DNA from: Ilumatobacteraceae bacterium
GTDB lineage: Bacteria > Actinomycetota > Acidimicrobiia > Acidimicrobiales > Ilumatobacteraceae
Reading direction: 5' to 3'
NCBI GenBank assembly: GCA_013213745.1
Contig: JABSQH010000125.1
Location: forward strand, 1-64,000
DNA: 64,000 nucleotides
This document shows, one piece after another, positions 46,564 to 54,409 of the stretch (positions within the stretch are counted from its first letter, which is position 1; the number at the start of each line of letters is the position of its first letter). The position numbers and the translations under genes are program-made. The notes below the pieces were generated by a model that saw only the letters and a program-made list of their open reading frames with translations, had not been told where the DNA came from and ran no database searches.

Positions 46564-47696
46564 GTGCGGGGACACCTGCGGCCATCGCTGTCGGGTTCAC
46601 CCACGCCCTGCGCCACGCAGGATTGGCGGTCCCGACGCGCTGCACACACACCTACGCCGAAGCACTGGGCACCATCGGGTTGGGCACGCGCCACGACGTG
46701 TACTGGGCCGGACGGACCACTCTCGTGCACCGCCCCGAAGACATCGAGCTGTACGACGAGACCTTCGATCGCTACTTCCATTCGAACCGACGCGCCGACA
46801 CCGAAACGGCCGACGTCCTGCGCGTCGAGCTGGTCACCGACCGAGACGACGACGGCAACAGCGGCGAGGGAGCAGACCACACGATCACGTTGCGATGGTC
46901 GAACGCCGAAACACTGCGCCACAAGGACTTCGCCGACTACACCCGCGACGAACTCCACGACGCCCACCGCCTGATGGCCGAGATGCGGTTCACCGGCGAC
47001 CGACACCGATCGTTGCGGCGCACCGCGAGTCGACGACCGACGACCGTCCCCGACGTACGACGCACCGTGCGCGCCGCAATGCGCTCGGGAGGCGAGCCGA
47101 TCAGTCGCCACCATCGGCGACGTGCGACGCGGCTCAGGCGCCTCGTGCTGTTGCTGGACGTGAGCGGCTCGATGGAGCCCTATGCACGAGCGCTGCTGCG
47201 ATTCGTGCAAGCCGCGGTCGCCGGCCGGCAGCGAGTCGAGGCATTTGCCATCGGCACCCGACTCACCCGCGTCACCCGCGAGCTCGGAGCACGCGACCCC
47301 GATGCCGCGCTCGCGGCCGCGACCGATCGCGTCCACGACTGGAGCGGAGGCACGCGACTCGGGCCATGCCTCCGAGCGTTCAACGACGAGTGGGGCATTC
47401 GTGGCATGGCCCGCGGCGCAACGGTTGTCGTCCTGTCCGACGGGTGGGATCGCGGCGACCCCGAACAGCTCGCCGAGGAGATGCAACGACTCCAACGCGT
47501 GGCCCATCGGGTGGTATGGGTCAACCCATTGAAGACCACGCCGGGATATGCCCCGCTGGCCCGCGGCATGGCTGCCGCGCTGCCATTCGTCGACGACTTC
47601 GTCGAGGGACACTCGATCGACGCCCTCGAACAGCTCGCCGCAGTCGTTGCCGGCACCGTCCACTCGCCCCCACAAGCAGGAGCAACACGACCATGA
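46560..47696 (+). CDS. VWA-domain protein, CoxE-like
   Basis: 378 residues. The C-terminal VWA domain has the MIDAS motif 'RLVLLLDVSGSMEPYARALL', 'SGGTRLGPCLRAFNDEW' (Thr ligand) and 'TVVVLSDGWDRGDPEQLAEE' (Asp ligand). The N-terminal half is charged ('ETLRHKDFADYTRDELHDAH', 'DVRRTVRAAMRSGGEPISRH'), as in CoxE/DUF58-like partners of MoxR ATPases. It overlaps moxR and the first XdhC-type gene by 4 bases each, so the four genes form one operon. Confidence 0.88.
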   Translation: MSAGTPAAIAVGFTHALRHAGLAVPTRCTHTYAEALGTIGLGTRHDVYWAGRTTLVHRPEDIELYDETFDRYFHSNRRADTETADVLRVELVTDRDDDGNSGEGADHTITLRWSNAETLRHKDFADYTRDELHDAHRLMAEMRFTGDRHRSLRRTASRRPTTVPDVRRTVRAAMRSGGEPISRHHRRRATRLRRLVLLLDVSGSMEPYARALLRFVQAAVAGRQRVEAFAIGTRLTRVTRELGARDPDAALAAATDRVHDWSGGTRLGPCLRAFNDEWGIRGMARGATVVVLSDGWDRGDPEQLAEEMQRLQRVAHRVVWVNPLKTTPGYAPLARGMAAALPFVDDFVEGHSIDALEQLAAVVAGTVHSPPQAGATRP

Positions 47697-48010
47697 TCGA
47701 CGTACTCGACGACATCGACCGCTGGCGTGCGGCCGGCCACCGGGTGGCCGTTGCCCGGGTGGTCGACACCGCAGGCTCCGGCCCGCGCGAGATCGGCGCG
47801 ACGATGGCCGTTGCGGATGACGGTGAGGTGTCCGGATCGGTCAGCGGCGGATGTGTCGAAGGCGCGGTCGTCGGTGAAGCGCTGGCGATCCTCGACGGCA
47901 CCCGCGACGCCGGCGTGATCACCTTCGGCTACTCCGACGACGAGGCCTTCGCCGTCGGGCTGACCTGCGGCGGCACGATTCACCTATTCATCGAGGAGCT
48001 CGATTGGTGA
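47693..48010 (+). CDS. XdhC/CoxI N-terminal-domain protein (stand-alone)
   Basis: 105 residues. 'RVAVARVVDTAGSGPREIGA', 'MAVADDGEVSGSVSGGCVEG' and 'VGLTCGGTIHLFIEEL' are the XdhC_CoxI domain signatures; the Cys in SGGCVEG and the later TCGG are conserved. XdhC proteins bind sulfurated molybdenum cofactor and deliver it to the apo-enzyme. Here the domain is its own short gene, followed with a GTGA overlap by a second XdhC-family gene. Confidence 0.88.
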   Translation: MIDVLDDIDRWRAAGHRVAVARVVDTAGSGPREIGATMAVADDGEVSGSVSGGCVEGAVVGEALAILDGTRDAGVITFGYSDDEAFAVGLTCGGTIHLFIEELDW

Positions 48011-48810
48011 GCATGTATGAGCGGTGGTCCGAGGCCGTGCGCGCCGGCGAGCCGATTGCGCTCGTCACGGTGGTCGACGGTCCCGGCACCGGGTCGAAAC
48101 TGCTCGTGGAGCCCGGCGTCGCAGCGCAGGGCACGTTGGGTGACAGCGAGCTCGATCGCGTCGCCGCCCGCGATGCGCTCGCCGAACTCGAAGCCGCCCG
48201 TTCGGGGGTCCGTCACTACGGCCCGCAGGGCCAAACCACCCCAGAGGACCTCATCGACGCACCGATCGTGCAGGTATTCGTCGACGTCCACGCGCCACCG
48301 CCCGAGATGTGGATCTTCGGCGCGGTCGACTTCACCGCCGCGTTGGCGCGGGTGGCCAAGGTGCTCGGCTACCAGGTCACCGTGTGCGACGCCCGAGAAG
48401 TGTTCGCCACGCGACGCCGCTTTCCGATGGCCGACCAGGTCGTCGTGTCGTGGCCGACTCCGGTGTTCGACGAGCGCGGCGCCGAGCTCGGCCCGCGCGA
48501 CGCAGTGTGCATCCTGACCCACGACCCGAAGTTCGACATCCCTGCGGTGCGCGGCGCACTCGAGACCAGGGTCGGCTATATCGGCGTCATGGGCAGTCGT
48601 CGCACCCACGACACCCGACTGGCGCGACTCGCCGACGCCGGCGTCGATGCCCCGGCCGATCTCGATCGGCTGATGTCGCCAATCGGTCTCGACCTCGGCG
48701 CCCGCACTCCAGAGGAGACCGCTGTGTCGATCTGTGCCGAGATCATCGCTCGCCGCACGGGTCGAGCCGTTCCGTCGCTGCGGGACAGCGACGGGCCCAT
48801 TCACGATTAA
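48007..48810 (+). CDS. XdhC family protein (CoxI-type with Rossmann domain)
   Basis: 267 residues. The C-terminal Rossmann domain is clear: 'FGAVDFTAALARVAKVLGYQ', 'CDAREVFATRRRFPMADQVV', 'VCILTHDPKFDIPAVRGALE', 'YIGVMGSRRTHDTRLARLAD' and 'IGLDLGARTPEETAVSI'. The N-terminal 110 residues are a diverged XdhC_CoxI domain without the SGGCVEG motif, which may be why the preceding stand-alone gene is kept. GTG 48007 overlaps that gene's stop; ATG 48013 is an alternative. Confidence 0.88.
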   Translation: MSMYERWSEAVRAGEPIALVTVVDGPGTGSKLLVEPGVAAQGTLGDSELDRVAARDALAELEAARSGVRHYGPQGQTTPEDLIDAPIVQVFVDVHAPPPEMWIFGAVDFTAALARVAKVLGYQVTVCDAREVFATRRRFPMADQVVVSWPTPVFDERGAELGPRDAVCILTHDPKFDIPAVRGALETRVGYIGVMGSRRTHDTRLARLADAGVDAPADLDRLMSPIGLDLGARTPEETAVSICAEIIARRTGRAVPSLRDSDGPIHD

Positions 48811-48811
48811 G

Positions 48812-48950
48812 ACGGGCTCAGTCGCCCTGGCGGGCTTCCCCTCGCCTCCCGTGCTCCCGCCGCTACCGCTCTGGTCGCCCACTTGCGCTGGTTGACGCGA
48901 TCTACACGGGCTCGGTCGCCCTGGCGGGCTTCCCCTCGCCTCCCGTGCTC
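48812..48950. repeat. Two 45-bp direct repeats
   Basis: 48812-48856 and 48906-48950 are identical except for one base. Each begins 'ACGGGCTC' and ends 'TCGCCTCCCGTGCTC'; 49 bp separate them. They fill the gap between the convergent xdhC and NlpC/P60 genes. No gene is visible here. Confidence 0.8.
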
Positions 48951-48974
48951 ACGCCTGCAGTGAGGCGGAGCCAA

Positions 48975-49697
48975 TCAACTCGTCGGGTCGCCGAAGTTGA
49001 CCGTGTTGCGGCGGCGTTCGGAGATCGTGTCGACCTCGACAGTCCGCCCGGAGTGCACCGAGTGCACGATGGCGTCGCCGACGCCGAGGTAGATCATCAC
49101 ATGGCCCGGATAGTGCACGAGGTCGCCGGCACGGGCCGTCGAACGATCGAGCGGCGCCGCCTCACGGATCTGCGTGCCACTCTGGCGATACAGCTCCTGG
49201 CCGGCACGGCCCCATGCATACGAGGTCAGACCAGAACAGTCGAAGCCGACACCTTCGACACTGGAGTGCGAGCGGTACGGCACTCCGACCTGGGTCATCG
49301 CCGCGATCACCGCCCGCTGGTGCGTCATCGGCGTGACGGCCCACGCCCGCTCCATCTCCTCGGTGTCATAGCCGAGCTGTTGGGCCGCGAAGATCGCCGT
49401 CGCCGAGCGCCAGGTCAGGTAGTCGATGAGCGCGTCGTACTCATCGGTGGTCTCGTACTGATCCAACGCGGCCAGCGCCATCTTGGCGGCACCGGAGGTC
49501 TCTTCGGCCAACGCGTTGCGGGGCAACGGCTCAGCGACGAACGCTGCGGCGGTCGGCCCGTCGACGAACGACGCGCCGACAATCGACGCGCCGGCGATTG
49601 CGAGCGCTCCGATCAGAGGACGAACGCCGAAGCGGCGAGGTGTTGTCGCCGGGACAACAGCATGGGCGTATGGGGTCGTCGTGGACGAGGAAGACAT
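48975..49697 (-). CDS. Secreted NlpC/P60 family peptidoglycan endopeptidase
   Basis: 240 residues. An N-terminal membrane/signal segment ('PLIGALAIAGASIVGASFVD') is followed by a linker and, from about residue 125, the catalytic domain: Cys in 'GVGFDCSGLTSYAWGRAG', 'PLDRSTARAGDLVHYPG', and His in 'GHVMIYLGVGDAIVHSVHSG'. The fold cleaves peptide stems of cell-wall murein. Transcribed alone, convergent with xdhC. A tandem 11-bp repeat lies about 113 bp upstream, which is notable because actinobacterial NlpC/P60 genes are MtrA targets. Confidence 0.87.
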   Translation of the reverse strand: MSSSSTTTPYAHAVVPATTPRRFGVRPLIGALAIAGASIVGASFVDGPTAAAFVAEPLPRNALAEETSGAAKMALAALDQYETTDEYDALIDYLTWRSATAIFAAQQLGYDTEEMERAWAVTPMTHQRAVIAAMTQVGVPYRSHSSVEGVGFDCSGLTSYAWGRAGQELYRQSGTQIREAAPLDRSTARAGDLVHYPGHVMIYLGVGDAIVHSVHSGRTVEVDTISERRRNTVNFGDPTS

Positions 49698-49809
49698 GGT
49701 GTGGAGATGCGTCAGTCGGGGTACGCGGGACCCCGGCGGACGACGAGAGCCGACACTATCGTCATCAAATCGCAACAAACAACCCGGGATGCCTCGATCT
49801 CGTTGCGCA

Positions 49810-49832
49810 GTCGTCACCCGAGCGTCATCGTG
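49810..49832 (-). promoter_or_regulatory. Tandem 11-bp direct repeat, third (variant) copy
   Basis: The minus strand reads GATGACG, four bases, GGTGACG, the same pitch and orientation as the sites at 5992 and 7661. It lies about 113 bp upstream of the NlpC/P60 start, a normal distance for an activator or repressor site. Confidence 0.4.
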
Positions 49833-49895
49833 GACCGTGAACAACCACCCGTCAGCACCGTCGGAGACACCGCCAAACCGGACCAGACTGTGGCC

Positions 49896-50513
49896 GTGCC
49901 TTCCATCGATGCACGACCCGTGGCGATTCTTCTCGCCGCTGGCGGCGGCCACCGCTTTCAAGGAAACACGCACAAGCTGCTCACGCCGGTGGCCGGCCCC
50001 GGTGGTGATCGCCGCTCGGTAGTCGAACATGCACTTCGTGCGGTCATCGCCTCCGACATCGGCCCCGTGGTCGTCGTCTCGGGCGCCGTCGATCTCGCAG
50101 ACACGCTCGCCACGGTCACCGCCGACGTCGTCGAGCGATCGATCACCGCCATCGAGCACGACGGCTGGGCCGCCGGTCAGGCGAGCTCACTCGCAGTTGG
50201 CGTACGGACGGCGATCGATCTCGGTGCGACCTCGGTCGTCGTCGGCTTGGGCGACCAGCCGGGTATCACTCCCGCCGCATGGCGGCGGGTCGCGTCCGCG
50301 GCTCAGCCGATCGCCGTCGCCACCTACGACGGTCGCCGTGGCAACCCGGTCCGCCTGGCGAGCGACGTATGGCCGCTGCTGCCGACCGAAGGCGACGAAG
50401 GTGCCCGCTCGCTGATGCGTCTTCGTCCCGATCTGGTCGGTGAAGTAGCGTGCGATGGCTCAGCGTTCGACATCGACACCTTGGAGGACCTCGCGCGATG
50501 GCAGAACAGTTGA
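49896..50513 (+). CDS. MobA-like NTP transferase (molybdenum cofactor cytidylyltransferase type)
   Basis: 205 residues from GTG 49896; GTG 49890 is also possible. 'PVAILLAAGGGHRFQGNTHK' is the nucleotide loop, 'ITAIEHDGWAAGQASSLAVG' and 'SVVVGLGDQPGITPAAWRRV' are family marks, and 'YDGRRGNPVRLASDVWPLL' closes the active site. MocA-type enzymes make molybdopterin cytosine dinucleotide for CO dehydrogenase and aldehyde oxidases, which fits the neighbouring subunits. It overlaps the CoxG gene by 16 bp. Confidence 0.83.
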   Translation: MPSIDARPVAILLAAGGGHRFQGNTHKLLTPVAGPGGDRRSVVEHALRAVIASDIGPVVVVSGAVDLADTLATVTADVVERSITAIEHDGWAAGQASSLAVGVRTAIDLGATSVVVGLGDQPGITPAAWRRVASAAQPIAVATYDGRRGNPVRLASDVWPLLPTEGDEGARSLMRLRPDLVGEVACDGSAFDIDTLEDLARWQNS

Positions 50514-51169
50514 TCAACGAGTTCACGGTCAACCGCCCGATCGACGAAGCGTGGCCAGTGCTCACCGACGTGGAGCGCATCGCCCCGTGCCTCCCCGGCG
50601 CGCAGCTCAAAGAGATCGACGGCGACGACTACCGCGGTGTCGTCAAGGTCAAGTTGGGTGCGATCCACAGCCAGTTCAAAGGCGATGCGCACTTCGTCGA
50701 ACTCGACAACGACAACTACCGGGCGGTCATCAAGGGCGCCGGGCGCGACACGGGTGGACGGGGCAACGCCACCGCCGAAATCAGTGCGCAGGCCGAGGCC
50801 CTCTCGCCGACCAGCACCAAGGTGGTCGTCACCACCGACCTGCACATCACCGGAAAAGTGGCTCAGTTCGGGCGCGGCATCATGGGCGACGTCAGCGCCA
50901 AGTTGATGGCCCAGTTTGCGGTCAACCTGAACGAGATGCTCGACGAGCAGGGCGTGGGCGGGGCCGCCAACGAGAGCGACGATGCAGCCCCGACGGAGCC
51001 TGCCGAACCCGCGGCTGCCGAGGCGGCGACGGGCCCGCGCGTCATCGACGGACCCGCCACCGAACCGATCGACCTGATGGAAGTCGGGGGAACCTCGGTG
51101 CTCAAACGAGCCATCCCCGCGTTGATCGCCGTGCTCGTACTCGTCGTGCTCTTCCGCCGGCGCGGGTGA
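50498..51169 (+). CDS. coxG: CoxG family protein (SRPBCC fold, membrane-anchored)
   Basis: 223 residues. Residues 1-150 form the SRPBCC/CoxG domain ('NEFTVNRPIDEAWPVLTDVE', 'APCLPGAQLKEIDGDDYRG', 'VKVKLGAIHSQFKGDAHFVE', 'TGKVAQFGRGIMGDVSAKLM'). A low-complexity linker follows, then a C-terminal membrane anchor 'AIPALIAVLVLVVLFRRRG'. CoxG tethers CO dehydrogenase to the membrane and, as I recall from recent work, can carry quinone to it. The stop overlaps DUF501. Confidence 0.92.
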   Translation: MAEQLINEFTVNRPIDEAWPVLTDVERIAPCLPGAQLKEIDGDDYRGVVKVKLGAIHSQFKGDAHFVELDNDNYRAVIKGAGRDTGGRGNATAEISAQAEALSPTSTKVVVTTDLHITGKVAQFGRGIMGDVSAKLMAQFAVNLNEMLDEQGVGGAANESDDAAPTEPAEPAAAEAATGPRVIDGPATEPIDLMEVGGTSVLKRAIPALIAVLVLVVLFRRRG

Positions 51170-51690
51170 CGACCACGGTTCACCCCCGCCATCTGCGCAC
51201 CGGGCAACAGCACGCCGCCCTCACGCCCACCAGCTCGATGCCCGCCGACGAGACCGACGTAGCCCGGGTCGCCGAGCAGCTCGGCAGGGTGCCCCGCGGC
51301 GACTTCGACGTCGTGGTCCGCGACGATGACGCTGATCCCATGGTGGTGCGCAACGAACCGCTCCTCGACGACGGCACGCCGATGCCCACGCGTTATTACC
51401 TCGTGTCGCCGTCGCTCGTGCGCGACGTCAGCCGCCTCGAAGCCGCAGGCGGGGTGCGTCGCGCCGAAGCCGCCGTCGATGCCGCACTCGTTGCCGCCAC
51501 CCACCGCCGTTACGCCGTCGAGCGCGACGCTGCGCTCCCCGCGGGATATGCCGGGCCGATCCCCTCAGGCGGAGTTGGCGGGACCCGTACCGGCGTGAAG
51601 TGTCTCCACGCCCATCTCGCCCACCTTTTGGCAGGCGGCGACGATCCGGTCGGCCAATGGACGCTCGACCACCTCGACGAGGTGCGATGA
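51166..51690 (+). CDS. DUF501 family protein
   Basis: 174 residues from GTG 51166 (overlapping the coxG stop); ATG 51238 ('MPADETDVARVAEQLGRVPR') is the more family-like start. Seen: 'VAEQLGRVPRGDFDVVVRDD', 'PMPTRYYLVSPSLVRDVSRL', 'GPIPSGGVGGTRTGVKCLHA' and 'HLAHLLAGGDDPVGQWTLDH', all DUF501 marks. In mycobacteria this gene (Rv1025) lies between divIC and ppx2. Function unknown. It is followed, with an ATGA overlap, by the Ppx-like gene. Confidence 0.9.
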   Translation: MTTTVHPRHLRTGQQHAALTPTSSMPADETDVARVAEQLGRVPRGDFDVVVRDDDADPMVVRNEPLLDDGTPMPTRYYLVSPSLVRDVSRLEAAGGVRRAEAAVDAALVAATHRRYAVERDAALPAGYAGPIPSGGVGGTRTGVKCLHAHLAHLLAGGDDPVGQWTLDHLDEVR

Positions 51691-52193
51691 GCCCGGGGGG
51701 CATGATCGTGCAGGTGGGCGACCGGACCACCGTGCTCGATCACGCCGGTGGACAGCGCCACGAGCTGCCGGTCGGCGCACGCTCGCTCGCCGACCACATC
51801 ACCGCGGCGCACGATCCGCCACACGCCGCCGATCTGACAAACGCCTTGGGGTTGGTCGCCGACCACCTCGACGACATCCTCATCGTCGCGCCCGGCCTGC
51901 TCACGCCCACCGACGTCGCCATCACCGGCGAGCACGCCATCCAGCTGGCGCGCGTCGAGCGGGGATCGATCGACCTCGGATCGGCAGTACGGCTACGCCG
52001 CGACGAGATCGACGAGGTGTTCCGCACCGTCGCCACCGAGCCACGTGCCGATCGCCGCCACAACCCTGGCCTCGACGCTAACTACGTCGACGCAATCGTG
52101 GGAACCTGTTGCGTTGTGTTGGCCATCATCCGTCGCCTCGAACTCGATGACGTCGCCGTCATCGACGAGCCCCACGATCGGGGAGCAGCGTGA
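51687..52193 (+). CDS. Half-size Ppx/GppA-like protein
   Basis: 168 residues against about 310 for Ppx/GppA phosphatases. The sequence can be aligned by eye with the second lobe only: 'PVGARSLADHI' for the SxxxGavrLtE strand, 'HDPPHAADLTNALGLVADHL' for the DPPt..E helix, 'RADRRHNPGLDANYVDAIVG' for the 'R...pGl.p.RADvI.aGa' block and 'LELDDVAVIDEPHDRGAA' for the C-terminal 'VSe.GiRdG'. The N-terminal lobe with the phosphate loop and the GGGS motif are missing or eroded. Order after DUF501 supports the assignment. Activity is doubtful. Confidence 0.65.
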   Translation: MSPGGMIVQVGDRTTVLDHAGGQRHELPVGARSLADHITAAHDPPHAADLTNALGLVADHLDDILIVAPGLLTPTDVAITGEHAIQLARVERGSIDLGSAVRLRRDEIDEVFRTVATEPRADRRHNPGLDANYVDAIVGTCCVVLAIIRRLELDDVAVIDEPHDRGAA

Positions 52194-52834
52194 GGCAACG
52201 ACCCCGACTCGCGTTGCGCCATCCGTCGAGAGCATCGAGCCCCGTGCACTTGCACGGTCGGCGGGTGACGTTGCGCCCATTGACGGCGAGTGACTTCGCA
52301 GAGTGGAGCGAAGTGCGGATGCGCAACGAAGAGTGGCTCACCGTGTGGGAACCCAGTCGCCATCCGAATCAACCCGACCCGACGACCGACCGCAGCGCCT
52401 TCGCGTCCCGCTGCCTCCAGCGCGACCGCGACCGGGCGGCGGGCACCGCCTACCAATTCGGGCTGTTCGTCGACGATCGTGTCGCCGGCGAGGTCAACGT
52501 CAACAACGTCATTCGCGGCGCAATGCAGTCGGCGACAATCGGCTACTGGATCGACCAGCAGGCGGCGGGCAACAACTACATCGGCGAAGGCGTCGCCGCC
52601 GTGCTCCGGTTCGCCTTCGACGAGATCGGGCTGCACCGCGTCGAGATCTGCATCGTGCCGCGCAACGAGCGCAGTCGCCGCGTGATGGAGAAGCTGGAGA
52701 TCCGCGACGAAGGCATCGCGCTCCGGTACCTCGAGATCAACGGCGTGTGGGAAGACCACGTGCGCTACGGCATCACCGCCGAAGAGTGGGACGCGCGCCG
52801 AGACGACATCGTCGCCACGTGGTTGGAGCGCTGA
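52190..52834 (+). CDS. GNAT-family acetyltransferase (RimJ-like)
   Basis: 214 residues. 'LHGRRVTLRPLTASDFAEWS' is the RimJ/RimL N terminus. The acetyl-CoA loop region is 'SATIGYWIDQQAAGNNYIGE' with 'GVAAVLRFAFDEIGLHRVEI', and 'CIVPRNERSRRVMEKLEIRD' is the typical C-terminal block. These enzymes acetylate N-terminal amines of ribosomal proteins or other amines. The GTG start overlaps the stop of the Ppx-like gene (GTGA), so coxG-DUF501-Ppx-GNAT form one operon. Confidence 0.9.
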   Translation: MRQRPRLALRHPSRASSPVHLHGRRVTLRPLTASDFAEWSEVRMRNEEWLTVWEPSRHPNQPDPTTDRSAFASRCLQRDRDRAAGTAYQFGLFVDDRVAGEVNVNNVIRGAMQSATIGYWIDQQAAGNNYIGEGVAAVLRFAFDEIGLHRVEICIVPRNERSRRVMEKLEIRDEGIALRYLEINGVWEDHVRYGITAEEWDARRDDIVATWLER

Positions 52835-52860
52835 CCGCCGACGCGTTCAGCGCCTGAGTC

Positions 52861-53199
52861 TCAGCTGAATTCCAGGCCGGAGCGATTGCGGGCTCGTTCG
52901 AGCTCACGCGCCCTTTCCTGGCGGAGCAAGGTGCGGCGCTTCCACATCTTGGTCTTCCAGTGCCGCTTCGTGCGTGACCGCTTGGCCAACTTCTTCTTGG
53001 CCTTCTCCGCATCGTGGTGGTGTTCGGGCTTCCATGCCGAACCCGGCTCGTGAACGTCGGCGGGGTCGATCCCGGCGCTGACGTCCTGGGCCACATTCTG
53101 CAGCTCGACATGGATCCGATGACGCTCGCTATGGGCGTGCGCTCGAACCTCTTGCTTGGGCTGCAGAGGCACCTCGTCGGTGCGGTGACGCTGACTCAT
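52861..53199 (-). CDS. Small basic protein of unknown function
   Basis: 112 residues with many His, Arg and Lys residues. Residues 65-105 are strongly basic ('AEKAKKKLAKRSRTKRHWKT', 'KMWKRRTLLRQERARELERA'); the N-terminal part has 'RHRTDEVPLQPKQEVRAHAH'. A perfect 'AGGAGG' lies 7-8 nt before the ATG, which makes it a likely expressed gene. The charge suggests nucleic-acid or ribosome contact; I do not recognise a family. The 278-bp gap beyond it shows no gene. Confidence 0.65.
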   Translation of the reverse strand: MSQRHRTDEVPLQPKQEVRAHAHSERHRIHVELQNVAQDVSAGIDPADVHEPGSAWKPEHHHDAEKAKKKLAKRSRTKRHWKTKMWKRRTLLRQERARELERARNRSGLEFS

Positions 53200-53477
53200 G
53201 GGCTACCTCCTGGCGTGGATCTCCACGTTGGTTGGGTGCACGATTTGTGGGCACACGTCGGACTCAGCCGCCGACGGCCCCAACACGTCAGCGGATGCGC
53301 CTGTGTTGCACTCATACGGTAGTTCACTGCCGTTCACCGGGAACAGGGTCTTCTGTAACAGTTCTGCGCGTTTGTGGGGGCGTGCACATAGTCCGGCGGC
53401 AGGGGGAAAACCGTCCCGTTTGTTTGACAACGGTGGTACCCCTGGCCGGGGGAACCGCCGGGACGGGAAGGGGAATC

Positions 53478-54384
53478 ATGGGACAACGAACGACACGAGC
53501 GCAACGCCTCGCCGTCGCCGCAGGCTGGGCATCGCGCTGCGCCGGACTGGACTCGGCGGCGCTGTCGACGCACAACAGCAGCCGCCTGGCGTCGACGTGT
53601 TCATCGACGCCAACGGCCCCGGTTCCCCAGGGGTGTTCGACGGACTGACCGTTCAGGTGTTCGCAAACAACGGCGGCACCCCGGGCGCGCCAGTCGGCGG
53701 ACTCGACTGTGGCGAGACGCCCACCTCGACGGATTCAGCTTCGGTGCAGGGCGAAGGATTCTGCGAGCTCTCCCCTGGGAGCTAGTTCATCGGTCTCGAC
53801 GGCATCCCCGACAACTGGTTGTTCGGCGGTAATTGCACCAGCAGCGGGACCGATGACGTCACGATCGAGGTGCTCGACGGCGACACAGTCATCGCCAGCG
53901 GCAACGACGTCGCCGACCCCACCTGCGAAGCCGACTTCAACACCGCCAACTGCGGCGTCATCGTGGTGCGATCCGGCGTGGGCTACACGATCGGCGAGCC
54001 GACGGTCGAGAACTCCGTGCTCACCAGCGTGGAGTGCGACGAGTTCCTCAACTGGCAACAAGCTCCCGTCGGCGGTGCCGTGGTAGAGCCGATCGGCGAC
54101 GACGGATTCCGCACCGACGATGGTGACACGTACTGCGCGGTGACCAATACTGCGCGATGACCAATACGTACGTGCCACCGCCGACGACCATGACCACGAC
54201 GACCGAGCCGCCGGCTGTGACGACGGCGCCACCGACCACTCCGGCGCCGACCCAGGCTCCGACGCCAGTCGAGATCCTGCCGGAGACCGGCGCATCGTCG
54301 ACCCCGACGGGCTGGATCGTCGCGCTCGGCGCGCTGTTCATCGCCGCCGGCGGCGCGATGGTGCTCGTGCGACGCCGGAGCTGA
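53478..54384 (+). pseudogene. Broken LPXTG cell-wall-anchored surface protein gene
   Basis: ATG 53478 has a 'GGAAGGGG' ribosome site. The start of a signal peptide ('MGQRTTRAQRLAVAAG') shifts frame near 53522 into 'LGIALRRTGLGGAVDAQQ', 'PPGVDVFIDANGPGSPGV' and so on. TAG at 53783-53785 interrupts it, and the same frame resumes 'FIGLDGIPDNWLFGGNCTSS' to 'DGDTYCAVTNTAR'. A 17-bp tandem duplication then throws the frame, after which comes 'MTNTYVPPPTTMTTTTEPPA', a Thr/Pro-rich stalk, and the sortase signal 'LPETG', hydrophobic 'GWIVALGALFIAAGGAMVLV', 'RRRS'. Undoing the three lesions gives one protein of about 295 residues. Confidence 0.82.
54134..54167 (+). repeat. 17-bp tandem duplication inside the LPXTG pseudogene
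   Basis: 'TGCGCGGTGACCAATAC' at 54134-54150 is followed directly by 'TGCGCGATGACCAATAC', one mismatch. Removing either copy restores 'DTYCAVTNTYVPPP' in frame through to the LPETG signal. Confidence 0.85.
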
Positions 54385-54409
54385 ACGCCGTGTCGAGACC
54401 GGTCGTCGC

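Noticed and set aside
48812-48950. A CRISPR array
   Set aside because: Only two 45-bp repeats with one 49-bp spacer, no leader and no cas gene in the window.
48309-50100. The long upstream extension of the frame that encodes the MobA-like protein
   Set aside because: Before about 49890 the frame is Arg-rich, overlaps xdhC in another frame and runs antisense to NlpC/P60. Only the last 205 codons look like a protein.
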